DNA of 64,000 nt, taken from contig NC_051063.1 in assembly GCF_004664715.2 (NCBI RefSeq), positions 112,764,829 through 112,828,828 of the forward strand. The letters run 5' to 3'. The notes under the pieces are model-generated. The model saw nothing but the letters and a program-made list of their open reading frames with translations. It did no database searches and was not told where the DNA came from. This stretch comes from Peromyscus leucopus (Eukaryota; Chordata; Mammalia; Rodentia; Cricetidae). Positions 48,733-62,639 of this stretch are shown piece after piece (the first letter of the stretch is position 1; the number at the start of each line of letters is the position of its first letter). A program made the translations under genes and the position numbers.

Positions 48733-48860
48733 AGGGCTGGAGAGATTTCTCAGTGTTTAAGAGCACTGGCTGCTCTTCCAAAAGGTCTGAATTCAATTGT
48801 CAGCAACCACATGGCAGCTCATAACTATCTATGAGATCCAGGGCTCTCTTCTGAGAGCAC
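48733..48860 (+). mobile_element. B2 SINE, 5' part
   Basis: agggctggagagatttctcag followed by gcactggctgctcttccaaaaggtc and cagcaaccacatggcagctca, an ordinary B2 that ends before its usual tail. Confidence 0.85.
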
Positions 48861-49439
48861 GTTATCATTTCAATGACACCACTCTACCTTCTCTTACTAA
48901 TTGGACCTGACTTTATCTGGCCATCTACATGATAGATCTGTGTGACTCAGAAGTGTAAATGCCTTCAGATGTTTTTTGTTATGTTTTTGTTTGTAGTTCT
49001 GGAATGTACCACACACAAAGCATATAACAGCCACACAACAGGTATGCTTCACACAGAAAGAAACTCCAAAGGAGTGTTGGGGAGAAATGATGGAGAGCTG
49101 TGGTTCCACAACAGGAGACTAGTGAAAAGCAGGATACCGCACCCTACAGCCCAGGTTCTGTGCTGGGGAAATGATGGGAATAACACGTAGCTTATAAGCA
49201 AGTAGTAAAACTTTGGTCAGGCAATGAGCCAAAAACACAGAGAAAACTAAAAAGTAAAAGGAAAGGAGATATTGAAATCCTATTTCCAGTCATATGAAAA
49301 ATCAAATGTCTCATAACCCCTCTCATTAAAGAATAGCTAAAAACCCTGAACAGAATACTTTAAATGTATTTTTAAAGGATTAGTTAATTTATAAGTAAGA
49401 GGCATTTTCAGGGGTTAAAAATGAAACAGAAGCTTGATC

Positions 49440-49732
49440 TGCTTAAGGGGCCCCCTGGCAGTAGGATCAGGATCCTTTCTTGGTGTATGAGCTGGCTCTT
49501 TGGAGCCCACTACCTATGGTAGGACACCTCAAACAGCCTTGGGGGGGGGGAGGGCTTGGACTTGCCTCTACCTAATATACCAGGCTCTGCAGACTCCCCA
49601 TGGGAGGCCTTACCTTCTTGCAGGAGGGAATGGGGTGTGGGTTGGGGGGTAGGCTGAAGGAGTGGGAGGAGGGAAGAAGGGGATCTGTGATTGGTATGTA
49701 AAATGAATAAAACATTTTCTTAATAAAAAATG
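49440..49732 (+). mobile_element. L1 3' UTR fragment
   Basis: Plus-orientation L1 tail: a G-rich polypurine block (about 49621-49683), then ggtatgtaaaatgaataaaac and an A-rich end. Confidence 0.75.
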
Positions 49733-51172
49733 AAACAGAAATGTAAATCCAGAAAAAGAAAGACAAGCAGTGAGATAGCGCAGGCTAACACAAAGGTTTA
49801 GCATTCCAGTGTCTAGATTTGAGGTCTGTATGGAGAGTAGATTGGGCCCAGAGACAAGGTTGGAATGGAGAGTCTTACCAAAACCAGGACTCTGAAAGGC
49901 AATATCTTACACAAAAGGATAAAGCAAAAACACAAAGTGCAAAAATAATAGCCTCTCTGTGGTATCAAACATACAAATCCAAATTTTACTTAAGCAGAAA
50001 AGGCTTGGAGAACTAATCAAAGCATCATTTAATATGGAGGCAGCCACACTGTAGGAACAGAATTAATATATTTGAGTAAACTGGGAGAAGGACAGAGAGT
50101 CTGTCCGGCTGGTAGGTGAAAGGGGTCGGTAAGGGATCTCCAGTGTAGTGAGGCAGGTGTGTGTGTTAGCTCTGGCTCGCTCCATGTTGACCACATGAAT
50201 ACAGTGTCGTGGTTGGTCAGGATAGCACATGAAGCAGGTTCAACTGGTTGTCCTAGCTCAATAGCAGTGCCCATGAAGACTGTTAGCTGACCATCGACTC
50301 ATTAAAACGTATTTTCACATAGTGATTTTTCCTAATGAGCACAATCTGGCATCTTGAGAAGTTATATTATCATTGTAAAATAAAAAGATAACAGAATAGG
50401 ATGTGAACTTGTTCACCCCTCAATACACTGACAAAAATTTTCAGACTATATAAGCCTAAGAGCCAGATCATTACTATGATGGCCCAGTAGAACAGTTATC
50501 CTCTTATGTCATGTCTGCAGAGACAGCTAGTCTCCCTGAACCCTCGTTCCTGTAGTTCTCTATAAGCGCAACTCTTTGAGTTAGTAAGGAAAGGAGACAG
50601 TGGTAGATTAAAGAAGTGGCATGCTTTGTTTATTTTTTTTACAATGGGAAAATATGCATTAGCATAACTTTGAGGGGGAACAGGAATGGTGGAGACTTGG
50701 AGGTCAATTGCAGCAAGCTTCAAAGCTTCAGAAAGTATTACTCATGTCACATAGCTTCGAGAGCTGGATCCTCAGAAGACTGAAGCACAGTGTATACCAC
50801 TCATTCAGATAATTAGTGTGGGCAGTCAAACAGCCAGTCAAGTGGAGAAAGGAATTTTGTTGAAGTGTTGTTGCAAGGACATGCTAAAATAGTACATTTT
50901 GATTTTGGCCTTACGCATTGGTAATCTCTGCTGCACTTTAGGTAGGCAACAGAAGGCAGGCTGATGTCAGCAAGATAGCCACGATACAACTATTAAGTCT
51001 GGGTTAAATATAGTGTGGTTGGTAGGTACTATGTGAGATTTAATAAAAACAAAACCACAAGACTATTAGGTGATGATAGTCGGATGTGCTGTACAGGCAC
51101 TGGGGTAGATAGAGCTGTGTTTAAATCATACTCTTATTAATAGATGAATAACCTAGGATATTAAATCTCTCT

Positions 51173-51174
<2 letters not shown>
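49733..51174. other. Intronic stretch, nothing recognised
   Basis: No gene or nameable repeat was seen. Confidence 0.5.
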
Positions 51175-51224
<50 letters not shown>

Positions 51225-51545
51225 ATGGGTGCATGCATGCATGCCATGGCACACATGTAGACATCATAGAACAACTTTGGACACTGGTCCTTGCCTTCTA
51301 CAGTGCTTGATACAGGATCTTTTGTTTTAATATTTTTATTTTTTTTGCTAATACCACATTAGCCAGCCTTTTAACTTCCCAGGACTCTCCTGTCCCCACC
51401 TCCAATCTTTGCCTAGGCATGCTGGTATTATAGACATACACACTACTGTATCTGGCTTTATATGAGTTCTGGGGATTTAAACTCAGGACCTCATGTTTGC
51501 ACAAGAGCTTTACTTGCTGAGCCGTCTCACTAGTCCAATCTAAGA
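51175..51545 (-). mobile_element. B4-type SINE with (GT)n tail
   Basis: A (GT)n run (51175-51221) leads into a reverse B4 whose head is at the high side (gactagtgagacggctcagc on the minus strand). A T-rich stretch lies near 51318-51350. Confidence 0.7.
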
Positions 51546-53215
51546 AACTTTTAAAGTCATCTTTATTGTTGTTGTAAATTGTGAATAATAGCATTTATTT
51601 AATGGTAGTATAAGGCGAATTAAAAAAATATTAAGTATCAAGACCATACAGAAAGTGTTCAATTAATGTTAACCCACTGCTTCGTATTCTATGACTTACG
51701 ATCACTGGACAGCAAATAGATATGCATAAAATAATAAACAAGCAATGCCAAAGCTCCATGTGGCAAGTAGTAAATGAACACCATGGATGATGAGAGAACT
51801 CTATGTTAAGGGAAAGATTAGGTTGTAGAAAAGGTAGAATGTGATCTAGAGGGCTGGGTAGATATTAGGTAAGTAGACAGGAGAGTGATGCGGACAATGT
51901 ACTGGCAGATAAACTGAGCTCAAGGGGAGAACAAATATGGCATGTGTTTGAAGAACTGGATATTTGTCAATTTTGTGGAACATCAGCATCAATGAAAACT
52001 AGGAAGATGACAGAGGAAACCCAGGAGGATCCCAGATCCTAGGAATTCAGACTTTGCTGAGCCAGATATGTACACCCAGCAGAGACTGAATGAGTGACTT
52101 CTGCCTGAAGGCCGAGCTCTGCACTCTGTTGTGATTGTTCTGTAACTTTCCAAGTTAGTTCACAAGAAGCTAAGTTAAACATATGAGGACTTTCTGCAGA
52201 CACTTGCTGCAAAGTGAGGGGATGTGGCTGAAACTGTGCAGCCGAAGTCTGAGTCTGGGCTGCTCAGTTCCAGCCTGCAGGCTTCCTGAGATCTGCTTTT
52301 GACTCTCTTCTCTAGGGAAAATCTTGGAATTAGTTATGCATCTGAGATTACACATAATATCCTGGTTAAAAGGAATCAAGGAGACAGGTCAAATCATTTT
52401 TTCCCACAAACATAAATCAGTTATAGATTAGTTTCAATCAGCTTGATTTTGAAATATATGGAGCTTTTGCTTATTCCTATACCAAGCATAATAATTTAAT
52501 ATATGTATTTCATTTCAATTTTCCTTGCTCTAAGCTTATTAAAAAGATAGAGGAACAGTTAAGTCTTGATCTCATGTGTGTTCAAATTTTCAAAATTATG
52601 CCTTCTAAACATTTCACCTCCAAGACAAAAGAAAACATGTTACTCTTCTATTTTTCTTTGTTTTTATATTATTTATTTGAAAACTTTCCCATTAAATTAT
52701 GTGTATTTTCTACAATTATAGGAATTTACTCTGCTTCCTGTTGTATTTTATATTTTTAAACTACTGTTGATTATTAAAAATTGTTATCTTGTTAAATAAA
52801 ACTACAACCTCTATGCAGTTTTTAATTGTTGTGTTATACGATTTCAAGTGATCTATAATTGGCAAAATATTGAAATACTATTTGAAAATATTGTAAGAGT
52901 CAAGGTATAAGCATAACTACTATTCAACTACAGGGATTGACTTTAACAGCTTATATATTATTCCTAAAGAAAAGTGCATTTTATGAAATAAGTTTTAAAC
53001 TGTCTTTTGAGTCAGAGCCCCATGGAACAACAAAATTCCAGTCCTCTGTGATCAGTGGGATGTCCAGGCAATGCACTGGGTTAACTAACTAAAAGTAGTT
53101 AGGTTCAAGTTTCAGAACTCTTAACTCTAATTTGGGAATGTCACATCATTGCAGAAAAAGTTTAACCTGAGCCCAGTTTTCTAGTTCCCATCAACAGCAA
53201 CCACTGGATATTTCC
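51546..53215. other. AT-rich intronic stretch, nothing recognised
   Basis: No gene. 52480-52990 is strongly AT-rich with no simple tandem pattern. Confidence 0.5.
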
Positions 53216-54497
53216 TTTTTTTAAATTTTATAATTAATTTAATTTTACATATCAGCCACGATTCCCCTATCCTCCCTTCTCCCAGCCCCCAGCCTCCACC
53301 CCTTCAATCTTCCCCCCATTCCCACCTCCTCCAAGGCAAGATCTCCCTTGGGGATTCAGCCCAGCCTGGTAGATTCAGTTGAGGCAGGTCCAGTCCCCTC
53401 CTCCCTGCACCAAGGCTGAGCAAAGTATCTCAGCATAGGCCCTAGGTTCCAAAAAGCCAGCTCATGCACCAAGGACAGGTCCTGGTCCCACTGCCTGGGG
53501 GCCTCCTAAATAGTTCAAGTTAATCAACTGTCTCACTTATCCAGAGGGCCTGATCCAGTTCCATGGGGGCCCCTCAGCTATTGGTTCATAGTTCATGTGT
53601 TTCCACTAGTTTGGCTTTATTTGTCCCTGTGCTTTTTCCAATCATGGTCTCAATATCTCTTGCTCATATAATCCCTCCTCTCTCTTGCCAATTGGATTCC
53701 TGGAGCTCCACCTGGGGCTTGGCTGTGGATCTCTGCATCTGCTTCCATCAGTCACTGGATGAGAGTTCTATCAAGACAGTTAGGGTATTCAGCCATCAGA
53801 TCACCAGAGTAGGTCAGCTTGGGCTTTCTCTCGACCATCGTCATTAATCTATTGTGGAGGTATCTTAGTGGATTTCTGGGGACCTCTCTAGCACTTTGTT
53901 TCTTCCTGTTCTCATGGGGTCTTCATTTATCATGGTATCTCTTTCCTTGTTCTCCTAATCTGTTCCTGATCCAGCTGGGACCTTCTGCTCCCCTAAACTC
54001 TCTTTCCCCCGACCCTTGCCCTTCATTAACCCCCTCTCCCCATGTCCAGGTTGCTCATGTAGATCTCATCCATTTCTCTGTCATTGGGTGATTCCTGTGT
54101 CTTTCTTATGGTCCTCTTTACTAGGTAGTCTCCCTAGAGTTGTGAGTTGCAGTCTTGTTATCCTTTGCTTTACATCTAGTATCTACTTATGAGTGAGTAC
54201 ATACCATGTTTGTCTTTCTGAGTCTGGGTTACCTCACTCGGGATGATTTTTTCTAGTTCCTTCCATTTGGCAGGAAACCTTATGATGTCAATGTTTTTCT
54301 CTGCTGAGTAGTACTCCATTGTGTATATGTACCATATTTTATTTATCCATTCTTCAGTTGAAGGGCATCTAGATTGTTTCTAGGTTCTGGTTATTACAAA
54401 TAATGCTGCTATTAACATAGTTGAGCATGTGTCCTTGTGGTATGATTGAGCATTCCTTGGGTATATGCCCAAGAGTGGTATAGCTGGGACTCTTATT
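53216..54497 (-). mobile_element. L1 3' end: ORF2 tail and 3' UTR
   Basis: About 1.28 kb of reverse L1. The T-rich tail (53216) is followed by the 3' UTR pyrimidine block, then, at 54190-54480, sequence that on the minus strand reads as the well-known L1 ORF2 end (caatggagtactactcagca, agaaaaaatcatcccgagtg). It is 5'-truncated at about 54497. The shared 3' UTR shows that the fragment at 13966 is the same kind of L1. Confidence 0.9.
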
Positions 54498-55298
54498 ATT
54501 TATTTGATTTTTGTTTGCTTCATGCTATGAAGCCTCAAACTAGTGATAGCCACCCCTCTGCTCACCATTTATACATCCTGAGTGCTGGGAGATTGTCTCC
54601 AGAGAACAAAAACAGGATAGAGCTTTAGCAATGAAGCCCGTGCTTTGGGTTGCACATTTTCAGCCACAGCACCCCACTCTGCAGTGAGTGTTTCTAGAAA
54701 GACTTATCTTTAATATGTGTGACCATGCTCAGCTTTGAACAAGACCTCTCAGAACAACAACTGTGTCAGGAAGGTAGTAGAGAGGAAGGCAAAACTCTGA
54801 CTCCTTATCCTAGCATTTCAAATAATTTCTTATGAAAACAGGTTTCTTTCCACTTCCCAGTCACAAATCTATTACAACATTGGATATTCAAGTATCTACG
54901 TGACGACTGGGTAGTCATTTCTAAGAGAGTAGAGAGAATGAAGTGACCTTGTTTTAGTCCCACTCCAAGGCAAACTCTCTTTGGATTCTGACGTTAGAAC
55001 TTTCCTCTTTACGTGTCCACAGTAGAAGTTTCTGAGACATTAGAATTGACTATGATTGTCTTGTCCAGTGTTGTAGTAATGTGTTACTATGCACTGGAAG
55101 CATGTCTGGTGTAATCAAGAAGCTTAAAATTTCCTTTTGGTTACTAAATAACTTATATTAAATAATCCCATTTTTTAGTTGCTACTGTGACAGTGCAGTC
55201 CTAGAGTCATTTTTTTCTCTTGTTAAGGAGAATTTATGCTTTCAGTTTCTGTTTTATCTCTCTGTTCCCTCTCCTTAAAAGTCTCCTTAAAAGATTCT

Positions 55299-55447
55299 TT
55301 CTTTCTTTTGAGACAGGGTTTCTCTGTATAACAGTCCTGGCTGTCCTATAACTTGATTTGTAGACCAGGCTGAATTCTCACTCACAGAGTTGCCTCTGCT
55401 TCCCAAGAGCTGAGATTAAAGGTGTATATGTCACCACCACCTGGAAG
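55299..55447 (-). mobile_element. B1 SINE
   Basis: Reverse B1 with a (TTTC)n tail, flanked by a 9-bp duplication AAGATTCTT (55290-55298 and 55448-55456). Confidence 0.9.
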
Positions 55448-55953
55448 AAGATTCTTATTTGATAAATTTCTATTGCTGAAGATACCATGCACTTTGGACA
55501 AAAGACCTAGAGGATCTAAGTTGGATCTCACTTGAAAGTCTCCTCCCCAAGGACTAGCTTCATAGTACTGGAAGGTGCTATACAAGCTTGCCAAGGAGAG
55601 AAACAATCAATAGTCCTACTCAGCTTAATGCCATCTATGAACCACCACAACAACCAGCATTGTATGATAGCCCTGAGGATGCAGTACTGGCACTCATATT
55701 TTAGTAGTAACCACCAGCTCTCTTATTGAACTTAAGGCCTGCTTAACAGGAAGGAAATCATACCTGGTACTGGAAACTTAGCCAACTACTTAAGGCTAGT
55801 GAAGTCATGGATCCTGGAGGAGAGCTATGATTGCCACCTTACTCAGCCACCACAATTCCTAACTGCAGTTAAATATTTATCTTTATACCCACAGATAAAT
55901 GTAACTTTAACCATTCATCAGAGAAATTTATTTACAGAACAGACAAAGACCAC

Positions 55954-55996
55954 TACAAAACAAAACAAAACAAAACAAAGCAAAACAAAACAAAAA
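55954..55996. repeat. (CAAAA)n microsatellite
   Basis: About eight pentamer units with one CAAAG. Confidence 0.95.
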
Positions 55997-56613
55997 ACCC
56001 AAAAACTGTAACTGGTAAAATGCAGAGAAGAAGTGATTATGGGATTCCCAGCCTCAGTTGGTGAATTTTCAGCAAAACTCCTGCACCTAAGGCTTGGGAA
56101 GTATTGCAGAAGAAAGGGTGGAAAGATTGTTAAGAGCCAGAGGACCAGAAAATATGCTGTGAGATTGAATCTCCAAGAAATGACAGGGATGCTTCACCCA
56201 TGATACTCAACAATATGGCTGCCTAAACAATACCTGAAGAAGTACACCACAACCAGGCATGCTAATATGGAAGGGGGACATCTCATAGGGTCCCATCCAT
56301 AGACAAAGAACTACAGTCAACTAAAGAATGTCAGAATTCCTTAGTTGGAATCTCCAGGGATGAGCACCCTAACTGGTTATTCAATACCAAGTGGTTAGCC
56401 CCAAAATCACATACATACAAGTAACACTCAACAGACTGAACAGATTTTGTGTGTGTGTGTATTTATTTATTTATAGGTATGTATCAATAGCAAAGAAAAA
56501 TAAGCCATGGTTTCAAGGGGGAGCAAATTGGGGCTTGGTTCCTGGGAGGGACTGGAAGGAAAAAAATGAAAAATTAAAATGCTGTAATTATATTTTAATT
56601 AAAAAGTAAAATG

Positions 56614-56771
56614 GCCAGGTGGTGGTGCACGCCTTTGATCCCAGCACTCGGGAGGCAGAGCCAGGGGGATCCCTGTGAGTTCAAGGCCAGCCTGGTCTAC
56701 AGAGCAAGATTTAGGGCAGGCACCAAAACTACACAGAGAAAACCTGTCTCAAAAAACCAAAAAAAAAAAAA
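56614..56771 (+). mobile_element. B1 SINE
   Basis: Full B1 with an A-tail and a perfect 13-bp duplication AAAAAGTAAAATG (56601-56613 and 56772-56784). It has the aggcaccaaaactacacagag body variant. Confidence 0.93.
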
Positions 56772-57054
56772 AAAAAGTAAAATGAAGGTCAAAAATATTT
56801 TTATTTGCCATTCACAAATGGCATTGCCAAAACTTATGTCTTCAGTAACTCCCTCCATACTTTTTTCCCTGAAAGAGCTTGTTCTTTCTTCTTTAGACCC
56901 TAGTGCAAATGCTACTGTCACAACTCCATCCAAAGAAGCCCCACTTTATTCTTTTCTGTCATATCCTCCCGTGTGTCTCACTCCTGATGCTTGTCTTACA
57001 GTGAAGTATTTTTGTCGATGCTAATTACTTTTCCTGCTCCCCGACTCTGACTGG

Positions 57055-57127
57055 GATGAGCACAGCAGTTCCCTTGTGCCCAGCACATATTGTGGACTTA
57101 ATATTTGTTGAATGAACCAATAAATGG
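57055..57127 (+). repeat. L2/MIR 3'-end-like fragment
   Basis: gcccagcacatattgtggac then ttaatatttgttgaatgaac and caataaatg fit the 3' end of an ancient L2 or MIR. Assigned by eye. Confidence 0.45.
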
Positions 57128-57541
57128 GTGGTCTTATCTTTTTCCATTACTGATGATTTGCTAATCCCTCTCACTCACTCAGACCAGCATCTTCCACTTC
57201 AGATTTCCATTTGACTGCTCTAGAATGAAATTACTGTCTTCCACAGAAACTGCTTTTTCCCTTATCTTGGTTAATGATATCTGCCCAATCTCACAAATCA
57301 GAAACTTCTGCATTTTGCCTCCCCCTTTTCATCTAGTACTTCTAATACCCAGCAAATCCTGTCTGCTTTCCCACTGAAATGCCTCTGACCCATTTTTGTA
57401 TGGTTTTAGTTCAGTGCCTTACTGTCCCATACCATGGTCTCTCTCAGGACCCTCTAACAAGGGTCTTCCTGCCATTACTTTATCCTTGGACCCTCTGCTC
57501 CATGTTGCTGCCAAAGAAACATTCTTAAAAGATGAGAATGA

Positions 57542-57690
57542 AGCTGGGTGTTGTGGTACATGCTGGTATACCCAGTACTCTGTAATGTGAGGACAAGAGA
57601 ATCAGGGTTCGGGGTGAGCTTCATTTATACAGCAAACTTGAGATCAACCCAAGCTAAATAAAGCTCTTTCTCAGAAAAGAAAAAACAACC
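57542..57690 (+). mobile_element. Old B1-like SINE
   Basis: Diverged B1 or proto-B1: agctgggtgttgtggtacatgc, then gagcttcatttatacagcaa and an A-rich tail with aaccaacc units. Confidence 0.6.
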
Positions 57691-57713
57691 AACCAATCAA
57701 AAAAACTGTAGAC

Positions 57714-57940
57714 CAATGGTTTTCAACCTGTGGACTACTACCCTTTTGGGTGTTGAATGACCCTTTTACAGGGGTCACTTAAGACTATTGGAAAATATGG
57801 ATATTTACAATAAGATTTATAACAATAGGAAAATGACATTTATGAAGTGTCAATGAAAATAATTTTACAGTTGGGGGGATCACCACAACATGATGAACTG
57901 TATTATAGGGTCGCAGCATTAAGAAGGTTGAGAACTGATG
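57714..57940. mobile_element. URR1-type hAT DNA transposon
   Basis: A 227-bp copy, inverted relative to the 20024 element, with degraded inverted ends (caatggttttcaacctg; aggttgagaactgatg). The 8-bp flanks ctgtagac and ccctagat share TAGA. An open frame crossing it into the next repeat is not a gene. Confidence 0.8.
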
Positions 57941-58014
57941 CCCTAGATCTAAAAACAGCTACTTTATCTCTCTTCTCTGAAAGGCACCCACTGGTTCTAC
58001 ATTGCCTGTGGGAG

Positions 58015-58037
58015 GATGTTGGTGATGATGATGATGG

Positions 58038-58086
<49 letters not shown>

Positions 58087-58099
58087 GATGGTGATGATC
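58015..58099. repeat. 18-bp tandem repeat of GAT/GGT triplets
   Basis: Roughly four copies of an 18-bp unit (five GAT plus one GGT). One frame reads as poly-Asp, but without any gene context. Confidence 0.9.
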
Positions 58100-61000
58100 A
58101 AATCCCTGTGGGATATTGCCTTAGTCTCTCCCTCCTGCCTGTCGCCCACCCAGCCTCTGTGAACTATCTACTTCTGCTATCTACTTCCAAGAGTCTGAAT
58201 TTTGTAGATTTCTCATAGCACTGATCATATGTCATTTCAAAGTCCCAGATAGGCAGGATGAAGGGGTTTCCGTTTTCTATCACACAGCAACATGACTATA
58301 GTTAATGTCATCAGAGTACTGAGCTAAAATAAAGGATTTTTAAATGTACTTAGCTCAAAGAAACGCTAAATAATTAAGATGACGCCTACTTGAACTGCTC
58401 AAGACTTGATAATTCCAGAATGTGTAATGCATTGACTATTACTAGTTTCTCTACAAATGCATGTAAAAGCTTTTGTTAATTGAAAATAAAACAATCCCCT
58501 GTGTACTCGCTCTTTTCTTTTTCATAGCATTTCAAGATAAATCAACTCTTGGTGTTGTGCTTGATAGTAGAAATAGAATTATAAATGCAGTTTAACCCAT
58601 GGCTCCATGGGCTCTAGCTGTGTCGGTATAGGGAGCACATAAAACAGCAAACTGTACTATAAGTAAATTAATTTTTTCACAGCACTTTACCTGCATTTTC
58701 TAGCAGATAGGATGGCAATGGATTCCATTCATAGACTGAGGGAAGGATGTTTCATGACCAAGGAAAGGCAACACTGAGAGAATGCATGCATGGGGTTTAA
58801 AAACAGGCAAGTTTTCTCACGTGACTGGATTACAGGGTTACAGTGGGGGCTGTGATGGAGCCCTCACGGCAGAAACCAGACCGGGAAGATGCCCTTGAGT
58901 AATATAGAGACTCAGTTTTCAAGTCTTTAGAAAATGGAGCAGAGTATTTACGTTTTCTTCATTCAACAAATGGTGTCCCAAAAGCTGCTGGATAAGATCT
59001 GGTTGAGCCTGGGGTGTAGGAAATGACATATTACCTCTTTGTTACTGAGATGTTTGTGTTCTGGGTTGTTTGTTGAATTGTGCCTAGTCTTATAAGGAAT
59101 ACGACAGATAAGGAAATAGAGTCACTACAGATATATTAATAAGAAGTCATGTTGGAGTTAAATTGCCTGCTTATTCAATCTGACTGGGCTCCTTATAAGA
59201 AAACAACAATGGAAAGTGAGAGGTATACAAAACAAACAAACAAACAAGCAAGCAAACAAACAAGCAGACAAACAAACAAACAAAACTATGTAATGAGAGA
59301 AGTGGGACTGGGGCTACACAGCTGTAAGTCAAGGAACATCTAAGATTGCCCATGATCCATCACAGTCAAGGAAGAAGTAAGGAACAATTGCACAGTTTCA
59401 AAGGGGCTCTGCTCTTCTGATACCTTTGTCTTGGGCTGTAGTACATAGAACCACAAGACAATCATTTTCTATTATTTTAAGCCACTTAGTTAGAGACAAT
59501 TTGTCACAGCAGCCCTAGGAATCCAATCCACTGAACTAGTGGTTATCCAAACCAGTGCACAGAGGGGAAGAGGGTGGGTGGGAGAGGTGGATGCCACCAA
59601 GCTTGGTCCTATTCCATGACCACCTAGTAAGTGGTTCTTGGTCCTATTCCAAGAACCACCTAGAAAGTGGTTCTGGAGTAGAAGGCAATTAATTTTACCT
59701 TTATTTTTATAGCTACTAAATTGAAATATTAGTGCCATTTGGTAGCTGTGACCAGGTGCCTGGACAATGACCTTAGTATTCAAAATTTCAAAGTTTCTAC
59801 ATACTTAAAATGTCTATTACAGAATTATTATAGACAAATTATTATAGAAAAAAAATCACAGCACTAACATGAAGGTATACATTATTAGCTACAATGAAAT
59901 GAATGTAATTCACCTTCGGTGATAAAATATAAAGATATTAAAGATATACAGATATTTCACTAACCTTAAAATGAGTTTAAAACATCATTCAACTATCTTC
60001 TCTGGGGGAAATTTACTTATTGGCTCATACAGATGTAGCTTTTTCTGTGCTAAAAGTTCTATGTTCTTATAATTTTACAGAAATTGTGTATAGCAAGCAG
60101 TTAACTCATAGATTTTCTGGTTTCCTCTTTTACTTCATTAAGCAAAGTGACTACAGGTTATTGGTTCACAATCAGACTTTTCAAATAGGGAAATTTTATT
60201 TCTCTCATTGACTTACTTTTGCCTAGATGTCTACCGTTAGAACTAAAGCTGTTCCAAGTCCTTCTTGGGTATGCCATTAATAAAACCATGCATTGATTTT
60301 CTGCCTTAAGATGGTGGCATTTCAGCATCAGCTTTGGACACTGGCATGAACACAGCACTTTCTCCTAACGAACATTTGGAGCCTCACTTTCTGATACATG
60401 GAAATACTCTAAATGTTGATTGCATTAAAACCCCTGGACTTTCTCCAGATTATTCTCTTTTCCTCAAAGGCCCAACTCTTCCTCCCCTTGGTCCTTTTCA
60501 AGTGTTATTTTCCCATCCATAGTTGGTATATTCCCTTTTGTACACTTGGAGAGAATTCCCTCGTTCATTATTGATATCTGAGTCTCTGTTCTCCTTAGTG
60601 TTCCTTAACTTTCCTGGAATTCCATTGCATCAGCCTCATATGGTAACCATCCTAGTTACCATACTTTCCCTCTTAATTCACTGGACAAATATCAATTGAG
60701 AGAATACTGTATTCTAGGAGTGCTCCATAATGCATAGAGCTGTGACTGTAAAGGAGACAGTTTTTGCTTCCCAGGAGTTTACGACAAAAAGGTATGGGTA
60801 TCAGAAGAGTAAACTGGTGATTATAAGCCAATATGCTAAGGCTGTAAATATGAGAATAATTACCATGTGTTTGTAGACTCACCTTTTTCTTTTGACTCTC
60901 GGAATATTAGTGTCTTATTTATGTTGTGAGCTGCATCTGACAAAGTGTACAGTGCTAACAGCTATTTGTGATAACAGCTTTCAGTAATAGGTAAACAGAG

Positions 61001-61239
61001 GAACTTTTTCAACTTGACAAAAACTGAAAAAGAATAAAGTTAGGAGACTGAAACCACTGACTTAAAGATTTACAAAGAAGCTGTGTCCATCAAGACATTG
61101 TGATGCTGGCCAAGAATAAATAAGCAACACAATGGAACTGAAGATGCCCAGAAATCTACAGCAGAGGACAGGCAACACATCGTGGACAAAGGTTATCTTT
61201 TGGATAGGAGTATTTTTTTATGATGTTGGAAAAATAGGA
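58100..61239. other. Intronic stretch with two small repeats
   Basis: A (CAAA/CAAG)n tract lies at 59229-59286, and a two-copy tandem duplication of about 35 bp at 59603-59673 (ttggtcctattcca... twice). I see no gene in the remainder. Confidence 0.6.
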
Positions 61240-61560
61240 CATTCTTATATTAAAAACCAAACAAAATACCACTCAGAAAAGTTAACTCAAAACAGCATAG
61301 AGCTAAATGCAAAATTCAGTGTACAACTTGAAGAAGAAAATAACATAGTGAAAAAACCTAATGGATATTCAGTTCATCAATGACTTTTTGAGATGCAAGA
61401 TCAAAGGCATGATCCATGAAATAAATAATTGATTAAACAGACTTTATTAAAATAAAAAGCTGCTCTACATAACACACTGGTCAATAGTATGTGTGTTTTA
61501 TATAAAATAAGTTGCCACAGACTGGGAGACAATTTTTGTTATCTATAAACATCAAGAAAT
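61240..61560 (+). mobile_element. L1 ORF2 C-terminal fragment, old
   Basis: aaaggcatgatccatgaaa, gactttattaaaataaaaag and gccacagactgggagacaat occur in the order and spacing of the ORF2 C-terminal region of mammalian L1. Many stops; no intact domain. Confidence 0.75.
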
Positions 61561-62635
61561 CATTTGAATGTTAACTATACAAATCCTATGCATTTTGAAT
61601 CATCTCTAGACTAGTTTTAATACCAAATACCATGTAAATGTCATGTAAGTAGCTGTTATTCTGTTGCTCATGGAATAACGACAAGATTATAATGTCTGCA
61701 GAACTTTGGTGTGATGTAATTTTTTAAAACTTATTTCCTATCTGAAGTGAGTTGAATCTATAGATGCTAAATCTACAGTTAGTAGTACAGTTTAGTTTCA
61801 GAAGGCTGTCTGTACTCTGTGATGTCATGATGGTACAAACATGCTGATATCCATGAGTCCACATCCACAGAAGGGAAAACACTGAAACAGAACACTAATA
61901 TAACCCACAGCCACTGGGTAAGATTGAGGGGTCATTGTCAATGCAGGCTCACCACTTGTAGCAATTGTGTCTCTTTTGTGGGATATGTTGGTAATTGGGG
62001 AGGCTGTACATATGCCAGGGCAGAGCATATACTCTATTTTCTGCCCCATTTTGCTGTAAGCCCAAAATTTCCCTGAAAAATGAAGTTGTTAAACAAATGC
62101 ATTTAATAAATATGAGTCCCTTTCCTTCACTCTTGTGTTTTTAATGTTTGGCAGATACCTCATACAAAGGATGTGCTCAACAAATAATTTTGAAATTAAT
62201 TTCCAAACATTATTTACAAACTGTGTAAGTATATGAATGCAGAAGCTAGGTGACATAAAGGGAGACTGCAGTACTGCAGACCAAAAACAGAGAGGACAGT
62301 GAAAGGGCAGCCAGATTGATCTAACAAGAATGGAGATGGGCAACAGAAACACCCATGCGTTTTCCTCAACCTAAATTCTCATCTATATAAGGCCAACTTA
62401 GAACTCTTGCAAGCCCTATTTCTTGAGGATGGCAATGTGGAAGGGATTCTCTCTGTTAGGTAAGTAAGGGGGTTTGTCACAAGGCCAGTACCATATTGGG
62501 CAACAAGATGAATTCTTTACCTCTTACATTTTATTATTATTATTTCTCCCCTGAAAATCACTCTTGGTTTTCCACAATTACCCTCGTTCTAGGCAAAGAA
62601 TCCCTATAAAAACATTTTATAAATGCTTTCTTTGT
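61561..62635. other. Intronic stretch, nothing recognised
   Basis: No gene or nameable repeat was seen. Confidence 0.5.
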
Positions 62636-62639
62636 TTGA

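Noticed and set aside
56611..57024. 137-codon open frame
   Set aside because: It begins in a B1 SINE and runs into intron; no conserved domain.
57847..58218. 123-codon frame with an acidic repeat
   Set aside because: It joins a hAT element to a GAT/GGT tandem repeat. The poly-Asp run is the repeat read in frame.
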